Below are positions 52,783 through 61,509 of a stretch of 64,000 bases of DNA, one piece after another (the stretch's first letter is position 1; each line of letters opens with the position of its first letter). The notes under the pieces were generated by a model. It worked only from the letters and a program-made list of their open reading frames with translations. It ran no database searches and was not told where the DNA came from. Source of the DNA: Spirosoma sp. KCTC 42546. GTDB lineage: Bacteria > Bacteroidota > Bacteroidia > Cytophagales > Spirosomataceae. Made by a program: the position numbers and the translations under genes. The stretch is taken from positions 744,001 through 808,000 of the forward strand of contig NZ_CP041360.1 of assembly GCF_006965485.1 (NCBI RefSeq), in the 5' to 3' direction.

Positions 52783-54324
52783 TTAATAACCAGGATTTTG
52801 TCCTTTCAGGCCGATGTTCGGGTTATTGTCAATTTCCTGTTGGGGAATCGGCAGTAACTCGTGTTTGCCCTTCTGGAAATAAGCAATGGGTTCGGTTTTG
52901 AGCTTGCCCAGTTTCCGCCAGCGCAAAATGTCCCGGTTCCGGATTTCCTCGCCGTTTAACTCAACCCGGCGTTCGTGCATAACAGCAGCCAATACCTGAT
53001 CTTTTGTTGTAACCGGGTAGTTCGCTGTTGGGTAAGCGGGCATCGCCACGCTGGGGCGGCTCCGAACCATATTCAGGTACGTAACCGCGCTGGCTGTATT
53101 GCCTAACTCGTTTTCACATTCAGCCATCGACAGGAGCGTTTCAGCATACCGCATAATGCGCTGGTTAATGCCCCCGGTTGTTGAAACTCCCGCTTTGTAC
53201 ATCAGCGTAAACTTCCGCCAGCTTATTTTTTGCACTTTGCCATCAACTGTCGAGCTAAAGCCGTTTTGCACATCATCCGTCAATGTACTCTGACCATTGT
53301 TGAATTTATCGCCCGTTGTGTACACCGACTTAGCATAACGCGGGTCAGTTTTCGCATCGCCCTTGCTGGTTTTTTCGAACTCAGCCAGCAGGCTATTCGA
53401 CGGAATGATGTTACGCCAGCCGATACCCGAATACTCCTGGGTCCGAACAGTTTCTTCACCCGCCGAAGCCCCATCGGCGTCGGTGTTCCAGTTGAACGTG
53501 CCACCCGACGGCAGGAAGTTGACTTCCCAGATCGACTCTTTGTTGAACTCGGTTTCCTCAATGAAATTATCGTTATACTCATCCACCAGTTGATAGGTGC
53601 CCGAGCTGATTATTTTCTGTAGCTCCGTTTTGGCGTTGGCATAATCGCCCTGTTGCATATACACGCGAGCCAGCAACATCGTAGCCGCGCCCTTCGTAGC
53701 CCGGCCCTGATTGGCTGCATCATACGTAGCCGGAAGCGCATCCTGAGCTGCTTTCAAATCAGCGATAATAAAGGCGTATACATCAGCCTCTGGCGAACGG
53801 GCCGCCGAACCTGACAGTGAGGTAACGTAGTTTTTGTAGAGTGGAACGGCACCCCACAGACTCACCAACTCGAAATAGGACCAGGCGCGTAAAAATTTGG
53901 CCTCGCCGGTTGCCTGAGCAGCTACGCTGGCCGTTAGCGTAGACGCCGAAGCCGCGGCCTTATCAACGACCACATTGGCCCGGTGAATAACCCGGTAAGC
54001 GCCCGTCCAAACGGAACTCACCAACGAGTTTCCTGTGTCGTGAACACCCGTCAACAACTGGTTCCGGGGCGTTTCGAGTTGGCCACCGCCCGCCGATACA
54101 TCGTCGGAACGAAGGTCTTCGGTAAAGAACCACTCACGCGCTATCAGATTAGTCGATTGAAGAGCCGCGTAGATACCATTCGTGGCGCTTTTTATCTGCA
54201 CGTCGGTTTTAAAGTAACTATCGGTAGTAACGGCGTTGGGGTTGAGCTGATCCAAGCTCTTGTCGTTACACCCAACCGTCATACCCAGGAGTAAAGCGCT
54301 GATTAAAAAATACTGTCTTTTCAT
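52783..54324 (-). CDS. SusD/RagB family lipoprotein (xylan PUL, operon B)
   Basis: Outer-membrane glycan-capture protein of 513 residues. Lipobox VGC (Cys19). Recognisable parts are LNPNAVTTDSYFKTDVQIKSA and IYAALQSTNL near the N-terminus, ATGEAKFLRAWSYFELVSLWG (about 137-157), RIMRYAETLLSMAECENELG, VMHERRVELNGEEIRNRDILRW and LLPIPQQEIDNNPNIG, ending GLKGQNPGY. It follows its susC partner after 35 bp. Confidence 0.95.
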   Translation of the reverse strand: MKRQYFLISALLLGMTVGCNDKSLDQLNPNAVTTDSYFKTDVQIKSATNGIYAALQSTNLIAREWFFTEDLRSDDVSAGGGQLETPRNQLLTGVHDTGNSLVSSVWTGAYRVIHRANVVVDKAAASASTLTASVAAQATGEAKFLRAWSYFELVSLWGAVPLYKNYVTSLSGSAARSPEADVYAFIIADLKAAQDALPATYDAANQGRATKGAATMLLARVYMQQGDYANAKTELQKIISSGTYQLVDEYNDNFIEETEFNKESIWEVNFLPSGGTFNWNTDADGASAGEETVRTQEYSGIGWRNIIPSNSLLAEFEKTSKGDAKTDPRYAKSVYTTGDKFNNGQSTLTDDVQNGFSSTVDGKVQKISWRKFTLMYKAGVSTTGGINQRIMRYAETLLSMAECENELGNTASAVTYLNMVRSRPSVAMPAYPTANYPVTTKDQVLAAVMHERRVELNGEEIRNRDILRWRKLGKLKTEPIAYFQKGKHELLPIPQQEIDNNPNIGLKGQNPGY

Positions 54325-54359
54325 GGAAATAATAAGATTTGAGGTCGTCGAAAAACCAA

Positions 54360-57300
54360 TTAGAACGTGAGCTGAAGACCAGCCAGAAAGGTGCGTGCCT
54401 GTGGGTAGTTGGCATAGTCGATGCCGCTCCGTAGCAGCGTTCCATTACGCGAACCAATTTCTGGGTCGTAGCCTGTATACTTGGTCAGTGTCAGCAGGTT
54501 CTGGCTAGAAACATACACCCGAACTTTGCTGACGACACCACTGGTTAAGCTGCCCAGCGTTTTGACGGGTATCGTATACCCAATCGTCAGGTTCTTGATC
54601 CGCATATACGAACCATCTTCAATGAAGCGGTCCGATGTACGGCTGTTGTTGTTCGGATCTCCGCTTACTGCCCGTGGTACATCAGTATTGGTGTTGGTGG
54701 GTGTCCAGGCATTCAGGACAGCCGTGCCCGCATTAAACAAGCGAAGCATGCCTTGCGTAACCACTTTTGTGCCGTTATAAATCTTATTGCCCTGAACGCC
54801 TTGCAGATAGAGCGTAAAGTCGAAGTTTTTATAAGAGCCCGTGAAATTAGCGCCGTAGTTGAATTTCGGTAGGTAGCTGCCTAAGTACGTCCGGTCGTTG
54901 GCGTCAATTTTACCGTCACCGTTGAGGTCTTTAAACTTGATATCGCCCGGTGCCGCCTTATCCTGGTACAAGGTCTGGTCATTTCCATCGATGCCATTTG
55001 CCGCATTGATAGCGGCCTGACTCTGGAAAATACCATCGACCTGCCAGCCATAGAACGACTGAATGGGTTGCCCAACTTCGGTCTTGGTAATATCGAATCC
55101 GCCGTAGTCCGCATTCTGGCCTGCGTAAATGGATGCCGTTGGCGTGGCCAGACTCAGCACCCGGTTGCGGGTAATCCCTACGTTGGCCGATACATTCCCC
55201 CGGAAATCACCCTTCGCGTAATTATAACCTGCCTGAAATTCGTAGCCCCAGTTTTTCATGCTACCAATATTGGCAACGGGCGCATTGGTGTACCCAATGG
55301 AGTTCGGAATTGGAACAGCCAGAATCAAACCATCGGTAAAGCGGTTGTAGATTTCGCCGGTGAACGTAATGCGGTTATTGAACAAGCCCACATCCAGGCC
55401 TACATTGACCATGTCGGTAGTTTCCCATTTCAGTTCGGTATTGCCCAGCGAGTTGAAATAGGAGCCTAACCCATTGGCGCTACCAAATGGATAAGCCGTG
55501 GCATCGGCCTGTACCAGCGATTGCCAGGCATAGTTGTTTATGCCATTGAAACCGGTCCGGCCGTAGCTGGCCCGCAGTTTTAACTCAGAGAGTTGCGGCA
55601 TGCCTTTCATGAAGCTCTCCTGATTGATACGCCAGCCTACCGATGCCGATGGGAAGTTCCCCCACTTATTACCGGGGGCAAACAACGAGGACCCGTCCCG
55701 GCGAATCGAAGCACTCAGCAGGTACTTACCTTCGTAATCGTAATTGATACGACCTACATACGAAATTAAGTCTGTTTCGGCACGAGTGCTGGTGATGGAC
55801 GGGTTGCTAACACCTTGAATGACATCGAGATCGTTGTTGGGTCGGGTACCTGAACCGGTCAGACCCGTAGACAGTACCTTCTGCGTTTCGGCCACTGCCA
55901 GCACGCTGAGGGAGTGTTTTCCAAACGTTTTATCAAACGAAAGCTGATTCGTAATTGTCTGGGCGATGTTTGTATTGCGTACCTGCTGCACAGTGGCGGA
56001 CGTACGCTGCACGTAGCCATCGTTGTAAATTGGATTAAACGTGCTACCGTTTGAAAAACCTAAATCGACCCCGTAATTAAAGCGGTATTTCAGAAAGCTG
56101 GTAAACCGGACATCGGCGTAGACCGTAGCAAAAGCTTTCAGGAATTTAGTTCGGGTAACGTCCATGGCTGGGGCGCGGAGCGGGTTTTCCGGGTCAGAAC
56201 CGTCAAGGGCCGTTGGCGCACTATATCCACCTACTTTCGTAGGGTCCATTGTCGGCCAGTAAGGCATCATCCGAATGGCATGCATTAACTGTGACCGATC
56301 GCCTGTAGTTTCGTTACGCTGGTTGCTATAGGCAGCGGTCAGTGTCTGGCCAATCGTCAAAAACTTGGCTACCTGGTGATCGGAATTCAGGCGTAAAGAG
56401 CCTCGTTCAAAATCGCTCCCCCTCATAATACCGTCCTGTTTGAAGTAACTCCCCGACGCGAAGAAACGGGAAACCGTGTTGCCGCCAGACAGCGAAATCT
56501 GATGTTGGGCGATGGGGGCATTCCGGAAAAGCTCGTTCTGCCAGTTCGTTTCGGTTTGGGCAAATGTCTGCGTTGCCCCAGCGTAAATAGGCTGATTCAA
56601 ATCACTCAAACGACCCGGCGTTGGGATTCCGGCGTTCGAGGTGAGCGCTTTAGCATATTGCACATACTGGTCACGGTTGAGCACATCCACTTTATGCCAG
56701 GCACTTTGTGTACCCACGTAGGAGTCGAGGGTAATGCGTACTTTGCTGTCCCGGCCACCTTTTTTGGTTGTAATCAGGATAACACCATTCGATGCCCGTG
56801 AGCCGTAAATGGCCGCCGAACTGGCATCTTTAAGTACTTCCAGCGACTCAATGTCGTTGGTATTGAAGCTGTTGAGATCGCCCGTAGGTACGCCGTCGAT
56901 GACGTAGAGAGGCCCCGATGCGTAGTTAATCGAACCGACTCCCCGAATCTGTACAATAGGCGACGTTCCCGGTCCTCCGTTGTTAACAACCGATACACCC
57001 GGCACCCGTCCCTGCAAAGCGGATGACACGTTCGGTACGGGCAAAGCTGTTAACTCTTTAGGTGTTACGGTCGAAACGGCTCCCGTTAGTGACGACCGCC
57101 GTTGGGTACCATAACCCACCACAACGACCTCTTCCAGTGAACCCGCATCAGCCTCCAGCGATACATTGATCGTGCTCCGATTGTTAACGGGAACTTCCTG
57201 TTTTTTATAGCCAATGTAGCTGAATACCAGGACCGAGCTTCCATTTGGAACATCAATCCGGAAAGCACCACCTGCATCACTGGCAGTGCCCCGCGTAGTG

Positions 57301-57494
57301 CCTTTAATCTGGATATTTACCCCGGCTAAGGGGCTTCCTTTTTCGTCGAGAACGGTACCCGTAACGAGTTGGTCGGCAGTAAGTGGCTTGTGGGCCCACG
57401 CGCTTGGTATAAGTGTCGCTATAAGTACGAATTGGTAGAGTCCGTGACGCAAAAAAATGCGTAATAGACTACGTAACTGTAGTTGATTTGACAT
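54360..57494 (-). CDS. SusC/RagA TonB-linked outer-membrane transporter (xylan PUL, operon B)
   Basis: Barrel transporter of about 1044 residues. The ATG at 57494 is chosen; an upstream TTG at 57527 falls in a run of A/T belonging to a leader hairpin. After the signal region comes the carboxypeptidase-regulatory-like domain (VTGTVLDEKGSPLAGVNIQI), the SusC motif LEEVVVVGYGTQRRSSLTGA, the plug (VQIRGVGSINYASGPLYVID, VLKDASSAAIYGSRASNGVI) and the barrel with C-terminal FLAGLQLTF. First gene of the operon susC-susD-FG-GAP-CE4-glycosidase, probably controlled by the LacI regulator through the operator at 57.9 kb. Confidence 0.95.
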   Translation of the reverse strand: MSNQLQLRSLLRIFLRHGLYQFVLIATLIPSAWAHKPLTADQLVTGTVLDEKGSPLAGVNIQIKGTTRGTASDAGGAFRIDVPNGSSVLVFSYIGYKKQEVPVNNRSTINVSLEADAGSLEEVVVVGYGTQRRSSLTGAVSTVTPKELTALPVPNVSSALQGRVPGVSVVNNGGPGTSPIVQIRGVGSINYASGPLYVIDGVPTGDLNSFNTNDIESLEVLKDASSAAIYGSRASNGVILITTKKGGRDSKVRITLDSYVGTQSAWHKVDVLNRDQYVQYAKALTSNAGIPTPGRLSDLNQPIYAGATQTFAQTETNWQNELFRNAPIAQHQISLSGGNTVSRFFASGSYFKQDGIMRGSDFERGSLRLNSDHQVAKFLTIGQTLTAAYSNQRNETTGDRSQLMHAIRMMPYWPTMDPTKVGGYSAPTALDGSDPENPLRAPAMDVTRTKFLKAFATVYADVRFTSFLKYRFNYGVDLGFSNGSTFNPIYNDGYVQRTSATVQQVRNTNIAQTITNQLSFDKTFGKHSLSVLAVAETQKVLSTGLTGSGTRPNNDLDVIQGVSNPSITSTRAETDLISYVGRINYDYEGKYLLSASIRRDGSSLFAPGNKWGNFPSASVGWRINQESFMKGMPQLSELKLRASYGRTGFNGINNYAWQSLVQADATAYPFGSANGLGSYFNSLGNTELKWETTDMVNVGLDVGLFNNRITFTGEIYNRFTDGLILAVPIPNSIGYTNAPVANIGSMKNWGYEFQAGYNYAKGDFRGNVSANVGITRNRVLSLATPTASIYAGQNADYGGFDITKTEVGQPIQSFYGWQVDGIFQSQAAINAANGIDGNDQTLYQDKAAPGDIKFKDLNGDGKIDANDRTYLGSYLPKFNYGANFTGSYKNFDFTLYLQGVQGNKIYNGTKVVTQGMLRLFNAGTAVLNAWTPTNTNTDVPRAVSGDPNNNSRTSDRFIEDGSYMRIKNLTIGYTIPVKTLGSLTSGVVSKVRVYVSSQNLLTLTKYTGYDPEIGSRNGTLLRSGIDYANYPQARTFLAGLQLTF

Positions 57495-57525
57495 AAATTT
57501 GAAGGTTTGTCGGTTAAGAAACGGC

Positions 57526-57611
57526 AAAAAAATCCCTGCATCCGAACCGGATGAATTTTTCGCAGGAGAAATGGGGAAAGTTTGGAAGTCAGTGATGTTG
57601 GCCCATCACTG
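57526..57611 (-). promoter_or_regulatory. Leader hairpins before the operon B susC gene, possible attenuator
   Basis: Read on the minus strand, hairpin 1 (57611-57590) pairs CAGTGATG with CATCACTG. Hairpin 2 (57553-57539) pairs CATCCG with CGGATG around a GTT loop. Six bases after hairpin 2 comes a run of seven T (57532-57526), the layout of a weak intrinsic terminator 32 bases before the ATG. Confidence 0.45.
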
Positions 57612-57876
57612 GCTTTTTTTATGCGGTTACGTGTTTTGTCATAGGCTTAGGGAAAGGGTGGTTGGAAGAAATTGGTTTGGTTATGGATGTATAGTGAGTT
57701 AATAAGGTTAGCTTATAAGTCCACTTTTATAGGTGAATCGTATGCTACTATTTTTCGGTTTGATCCTTCAAGTCAGAATCAGTTGGCCATAAATTGATGG
57801 CTATTGGCACCCGAGTGCTTAAAAGTGTTTTTCGAACACGATCTACTCAATAATACTATTATTACTTACATTAGTA

Positions 57877-57916
57877 CAAATATCATAAATAGTGTTTTGA
57901 TTTGCAATCGGTTGCA
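57877..57916 (-). promoter_or_regulatory. Operon B promoter with LacI-type operator O3
   Basis: On the minus strand TGCAACCGATTGCA (57916 to 57903) is identical to O1 before the lacI gene and in the same orientation to transcription. Its TTG (57907 to 57905) is 20 bp from GATATTTG (57884 to 57877), one mismatch from TAnnTTTG. As at the lacI promoter, the operator covers the -33 box. The leader to the susC ATG would be about 375 nt. Confidence 0.7.
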
Positions 57917-57979
57917 TTATTTTCATAATAAATTGTGTGAATATAAATAACGAGCCGAATTTAGCTACCAGAGCAGCCC

Positions 57980-59590
57980 CTAATATCGATACAGCGTCAG
58001 CTTCTGAATCCCAAACTCCCCGGTTGGAATCCGGATATGACGGCCCTGGTGATCCTGATCGCCGTTCAGTCGCCGACCCGGTTTCCACTTCCTGTCGATG
58101 TACGTTCCTTCGTCTAGTTGCAAAATTCCCGCATTGGGTGCTTCGGGCTTATCGGACGTACAGGTAATGACTATACCTGTTCCCGACACCGTAAACTCGT
58201 CAGGCCCTGTTTGAATAATCAGGCCGCCCGTCATTGGCCATTCTTCTTCCTTTGCTTTCGGCGACCAGCCCAGGGTGTAATCGTGTTTGCAGATAAACGT
58301 ATAGCCACCTAGCCGGATGGTATCAATAGCCGTCTTTCTGTCAAACAACATTCCGTTCATGACACCTTTACCCTGATTGGCTTGAATAAGGGGAGTGAGT
58401 TGAGACAGAATAGTATAGCTTTTTGCAATCGGCTCCTCGGCGGGCTTCTCTGTCGATTCAATCGAGAACGGGGAGAAACCCAGAGCTTCATAATGCCCAA
58501 TGGCGTAAAAAACTTTAGCGGCATCGGACGGTTCAAAGCGAATCTCCGGAATAAACAGCGGATTGTCTTTACGGGTATACAGATCGTTCCAGTACTTAAA
58601 ATCGGGATTATAAAAGTCGGGAGAGAGAAAATCAAGTGCGGGTGCGCCTGCTTTCCAGACGTCGATAACGTGGGGTAGGGGCCCACCGCTGGGATAATCG
58701 CCGGGCTTGACATTCGGGCGATTCAGGGCCGCATTCACAAACATCGGTAACGGATAAATGGCCTTGCCCGCTTTTGTTACCTGATTGGTGTACACGGCAA
58801 AGTACCACGCGATAAACAGTTCGTCGGTGGCCAGACTCTTGCCGAATACCGATTCCCAGGTACCGCTGGTTTTTGATCCGTTGGCTTGCCAGGCGGTTCG
58901 GATGGCGGGTGCCAGTGATGCTTTGTTCGTTTGTACATACTGCATCAGTGCTGCCGGGACGGGTTTTTCAAAAGCAGCGTTTGCCAACGGCGAGTGATCC
59001 CGGGCTTCGGGCAGCATCCCGATCTCATTTTCAACCTGAATCATGATGACAGTCTGTTGCCGCTCGTCGGTTTCACGAATGTGACGCATGAGCGCACTAA
59101 ATGCGCTTACATCTGCGTCAAGGGTATTTTTGTCAAATGGCGTCAGAATTTCAACGGCCTTTCCGCTCTTCGTCTGAACTCTGGGGAACCGTTTCGTATT
59201 GGTTTTGACCCAGGCTGGCGCATAGCAGGACATACTGTTTTTCCAGGCTCCGAACCACAGAAAGACCAGCTTGATCTGATGTTGCCGAGCCTCTTTAATC
59301 AACTCATCGACCAGCGTAAAGTCAAACTTTCCTTCCTGAGGCTCCAGCAATTCCCAATAGATGGGTGCCAGTACCGTGTTGACGTGCATTTGCTGCATCT
59401 TCGGCCAGATCGGTTGCATATACGCCATATCCGATGCGCTCGAATTACCGAGTTCACCACCCAGTATCAGGAAGGGTTTTCCCGAAACGATTAGTTGCGT
59501 TGCCGTTCCCTGTTTTTGCAGATGGGGAGGCTGGGCAAAAGCCGATAGTGTCAGGAAAAGGAAGATGAATTGGAAACAACGGTGGATCAT
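57980..59590 (-). CDS. GH35-like glycosidase with C-terminal DUF5597 domain
   Basis: Exported TIM-barrel enzyme of 536 residues with a signal peptide ending in AFAQ. Family features are FLILGGELGNSSASD at the start of the barrel, NTVLAPIYWELLEPQEGKFDF and IQVENEIGM, in which Glu189 is the predicted acid/base. PEIRFEP supplies the candidate nucleophile Glu349. The C-terminal about 110 residues form the beta-sandwich (DUF5597). Related enzymes are beta-galactosidases, including ones that remove galactose from plant cell wall glycans. It is the last gene of operon A (susC, susD, GH10, this gene) and may trim galactosyl side groups of xylan or a linked glycan. Confidence 0.85.
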   Translation of the reverse strand: MIHRCFQFIFLFLTLSAFAQPPHLQKQGTATQLIVSGKPFLILGGELGNSSASDMAYMQPIWPKMQQMHVNTVLAPIYWELLEPQEGKFDFTLVDELIKEARQHQIKLVFLWFGAWKNSMSCYAPAWVKTNTKRFPRVQTKSGKAVEILTPFDKNTLDADVSAFSALMRHIRETDERQQTVIMIQVENEIGMLPEARDHSPLANAAFEKPVPAALMQYVQTNKASLAPAIRTAWQANGSKTSGTWESVFGKSLATDELFIAWYFAVYTNQVTKAGKAIYPLPMFVNAALNRPNVKPGDYPSGGPLPHVIDVWKAGAPALDFLSPDFYNPDFKYWNDLYTRKDNPLFIPEIRFEPSDAAKVFYAIGHYEALGFSPFSIESTEKPAEEPIAKSYTILSQLTPLIQANQGKGVMNGMLFDRKTAIDTIRLGGYTFICKHDYTLGWSPKAKEEEWPMTGGLIIQTGPDEFTVSGTGIVITCTSDKPEAPNAGILQLDEGTYIDRKWKPGRRLNGDQDHQGRHIRIPTGEFGIQKLTLYRY

Positions 59591-59660
59591 CGGTGGGGGA
59601 GAGAACGGATTGACTTTGAAACGGCTTATATTTTTCTATTTCGGTCAAAAATGAGCATTT

Positions 59661-59741
59661 TTTTGTCATTCCGACGTCAGGAGGAATCTCAAGCTTGACT
59701 ATTAATCCACTTGAGATTCCTCCTTCGTCGGAATGACAAAA
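59661..59741. repeat. Intergenic palindrome, family B variant
   Basis: Arms of 33 and 32 nt starting TTTTGTCATTCCGACG, perfect except for a TCA/AA difference, with a loop of 16 nt. The B-type frame GTCATxCxGACGAAGGAxGxATC is kept but the variable bases differ from the copy at 7.8 kb, in a matched way on both arms. It lies between the GH10 and GH35-like genes. Confidence 0.93.
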
Positions 59742-59769
59742 CACCATCAAAATAATTAAGTTAATATGC

Positions 59770-61398
59770 TTAATTCGCTTGCCCTTTCAATCCCTGCAAC
59801 ACACCCGAATAGGCTGGTTTCTTTGTGTAATCGGCATTGAACAAAAGGGGGGTGTCGATCTTTTTCTGCTGAAGAACAATCCAGCTATCCGCATCCGTGA
59901 CGCCCCAGATCGTGATACCCGCCCGCTGAGCTGCCGGAACATAGCGTAGGTAGGAGTCGATCACATACTTGTACATAGCGGCCTGATACGCAAAAGCCTG
60001 TGGGTTTCGCTTTGGATCGAAATCTGCCTTGTCCAGCGGATTTGCGCGAACGTCCAGTTCCGAAACCCGAACCTTCAGTCCGGTAGCCGCCAGTTTCTGA
60101 AACGCATTGTCAATGCCCGCATAGGATGTATTGGTACTGATGTGCATCTGGGTACCAATGCCCGAGATTTTAGCGCCTTTGCCTTTCAACTCGTTTACAT
60201 AGGCAATCAGCGAATCGAGTTTGGTACCGCTCGCTTCGAGATTGTATTCATTGATATACAACTCCGCTGCTGGATCGGCTGCGGCTGCGTACTGGAACGC
60301 TTTCAACGCCCAGTTGCGCCCCAGGTACTGCGACCAGAAAAAGTAATCGGTGGCACCGTTGGGTAGAGTAGTATTGGTGTTGGTCCGCAAGGCACCGGAA
60401 CCATCGATCATCGGTTCATTGACCACGTCCCAGGCTTTTACTTTGCCTTTGTAATGGGTTACGGTTTTGGTAATGAAGTCGTTCAGCGCATTATCGACCC
60501 GCGTTGCAATCTCAGCACCTGTTGCCGGGACAGAAACGCTCGGATCAGTGATGGTTATATCGTCAATGTAATACGTGTTGGCTGTGCTGCCGACATCCAG
60601 GACCAGTTGGGTAGCAGGTGCATTCGCCGTAATTGTCCAGCTATACTGCGCCCAATCTGTACCAATACCGGTATAATCAGCACTGTACTGCGCGTTGGGT
60701 GCTGTTGACAGACGCATCTTTCCACCGGCAGCCTGCGCCTTGATCCAGAACGAAATTTTATAGGAACTACCTACGGTAGACGTGAATGCGGTACTAGCCA
60801 GTTGAACGCTATAGGGTTGCCCGCTCGCCGTAACCGTTGCCTTGAACGACCGGGTCCCACCGTGCACCTCAGCCCCCGAACCCGCCGACATGGACGATCC
60901 ACCATTGTAGGCCGACCAGCCCGTGAAACTGCTGCCACTTCCCTGCTCAAAATCGCCATTGGTTAACAGGTTAGGCGCACCCGCCGAACTGGCACCCGCC
61001 GTGAGCGTCTTCAGATAAGTGGCATTTTGGTTCGTATGCCAACCCAGTGTATGACCAAATACCTCAAGCCCGGAAGCCGTTGCCAGATCGTAGAGTTGAT
61101 CGGCTTGGCTGAAGTTTATCGTCCCGTTGTTCTGCACCAGCGCACCGTGTTTCATCTGGTAGCCGAAAGTGACAGTTTTGGCCTCGCGGGCTATGGTGCC
61201 CCGATACTTGGCATCGTTCACAAAGGGTGTATAATCAATAGCGATACCAATGGGGACACTGGTCGCGCTTTTTAAGGTCCCGCTGGTATCGGAAAAGCTA
61301 CCCAGATTCAGGGTGCCTACGGCATCGGGTTTGCTACAGGAAATCAGTCCCGCACTCAATCCAAGTGCCAGTATATGAAGGAGATATGTCTTTTGCAT
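59770..61398 (-). CDS. GH10 endo-1,4-beta-xylanase with a CBM inserted in the catalytic barrel
   Basis: Lipoprotein xylanase of 542 residues; lipobox ISC gives Cys21, so it is likely displayed on the surface. The GH10 barrel begins near residue 47 (PIGIAIDYTPF, with GHTLGWHTNQNATY at about 115-128). It is interrupted at about 143-285 by a CBM4/9-type carbohydrate-binding domain (LLTNGDFEQGSG, WSAYNGGSS, YKISFWIKAQ, YYIDDITI). The barrel resumes with acid/base Glu328 in WDVVNEP and nucleophile Glu447 in VSELDVR, ending WGVTDADSW. This inserted-CBM design is known from xylanases of gut Bacteroidota. It is the key xylan-cutting enzyme of PUL 2. Confidence 0.95.
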   Translation of the reverse strand: MQKTYLLHILALGLSAGLISCSKPDAVGTLNLGSFSDTSGTLKSATSVPIGIAIDYTPFVNDAKYRGTIAREAKTVTFGYQMKHGALVQNNGTINFSQADQLYDLATASGLEVFGHTLGWHTNQNATYLKTLTAGASSAGAPNLLTNGDFEQGSGSSFTGWSAYNGGSSMSAGSGAEVHGGTRSFKATVTASGQPYSVQLASTAFTSTVGSSYKISFWIKAQAAGGKMRLSTAPNAQYSADYTGIGTDWAQYSWTITANAPATQLVLDVGSTANTYYIDDITITDPSVSVPATGAEIATRVDNALNDFITKTVTHYKGKVKAWDVVNEPMIDGSGALRTNTNTTLPNGATDYFFWSQYLGRNWALKAFQYAAAADPAAELYINEYNLEASGTKLDSLIAYVNELKGKGAKISGIGTQMHISTNTSYAGIDNAFQKLAATGLKVRVSELDVRANPLDKADFDPKRNPQAFAYQAAMYKYVIDSYLRYVPAAQRAGITIWGVTDADSWIVLQQKKIDTPLLFNADYTKKPAYSGVLQGLKGQAN

Positions 61399-61420
61399 GA
61401 ATATTTAAAATTGAATGAAT

Positions 61421-61506
61421 AATGGATAATGAATAATGTAAAATGGATGACATACCGATTATGAGCATGTTAATTATTGTGCATTTTACATTATTCATTA
61501 TCCATT
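61421..61506. repeat. Intergenic palindrome, family E
   Basis: Perfect 25-bp arms starting AATGGATAATGAATAATG, loop of 36 nt. Heptamer period AATGNNN, with the order of heptamers differing from the copy at 52.7 kb. It lies between susD and the GH10 gene of operon A. Confidence 0.95.
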
Positions 61507-61509
61507 AAT

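Noticed and set aside
52781..54324. Possible tRNA or small RNA in the cloverleaf-like family F element upstream of this operon part
   Set aside because: The multi-branched fold has no tRNA-like conserved loops and the same design recurs at 37.8 kb between other genes, so it is treated as a repeat element.
58420..58445. TGCAATCGGC inside the GH35-like gene as an operator
   Set aside because: Only half of the LacI-type site matches and it lies within coding sequence far from a promoter.
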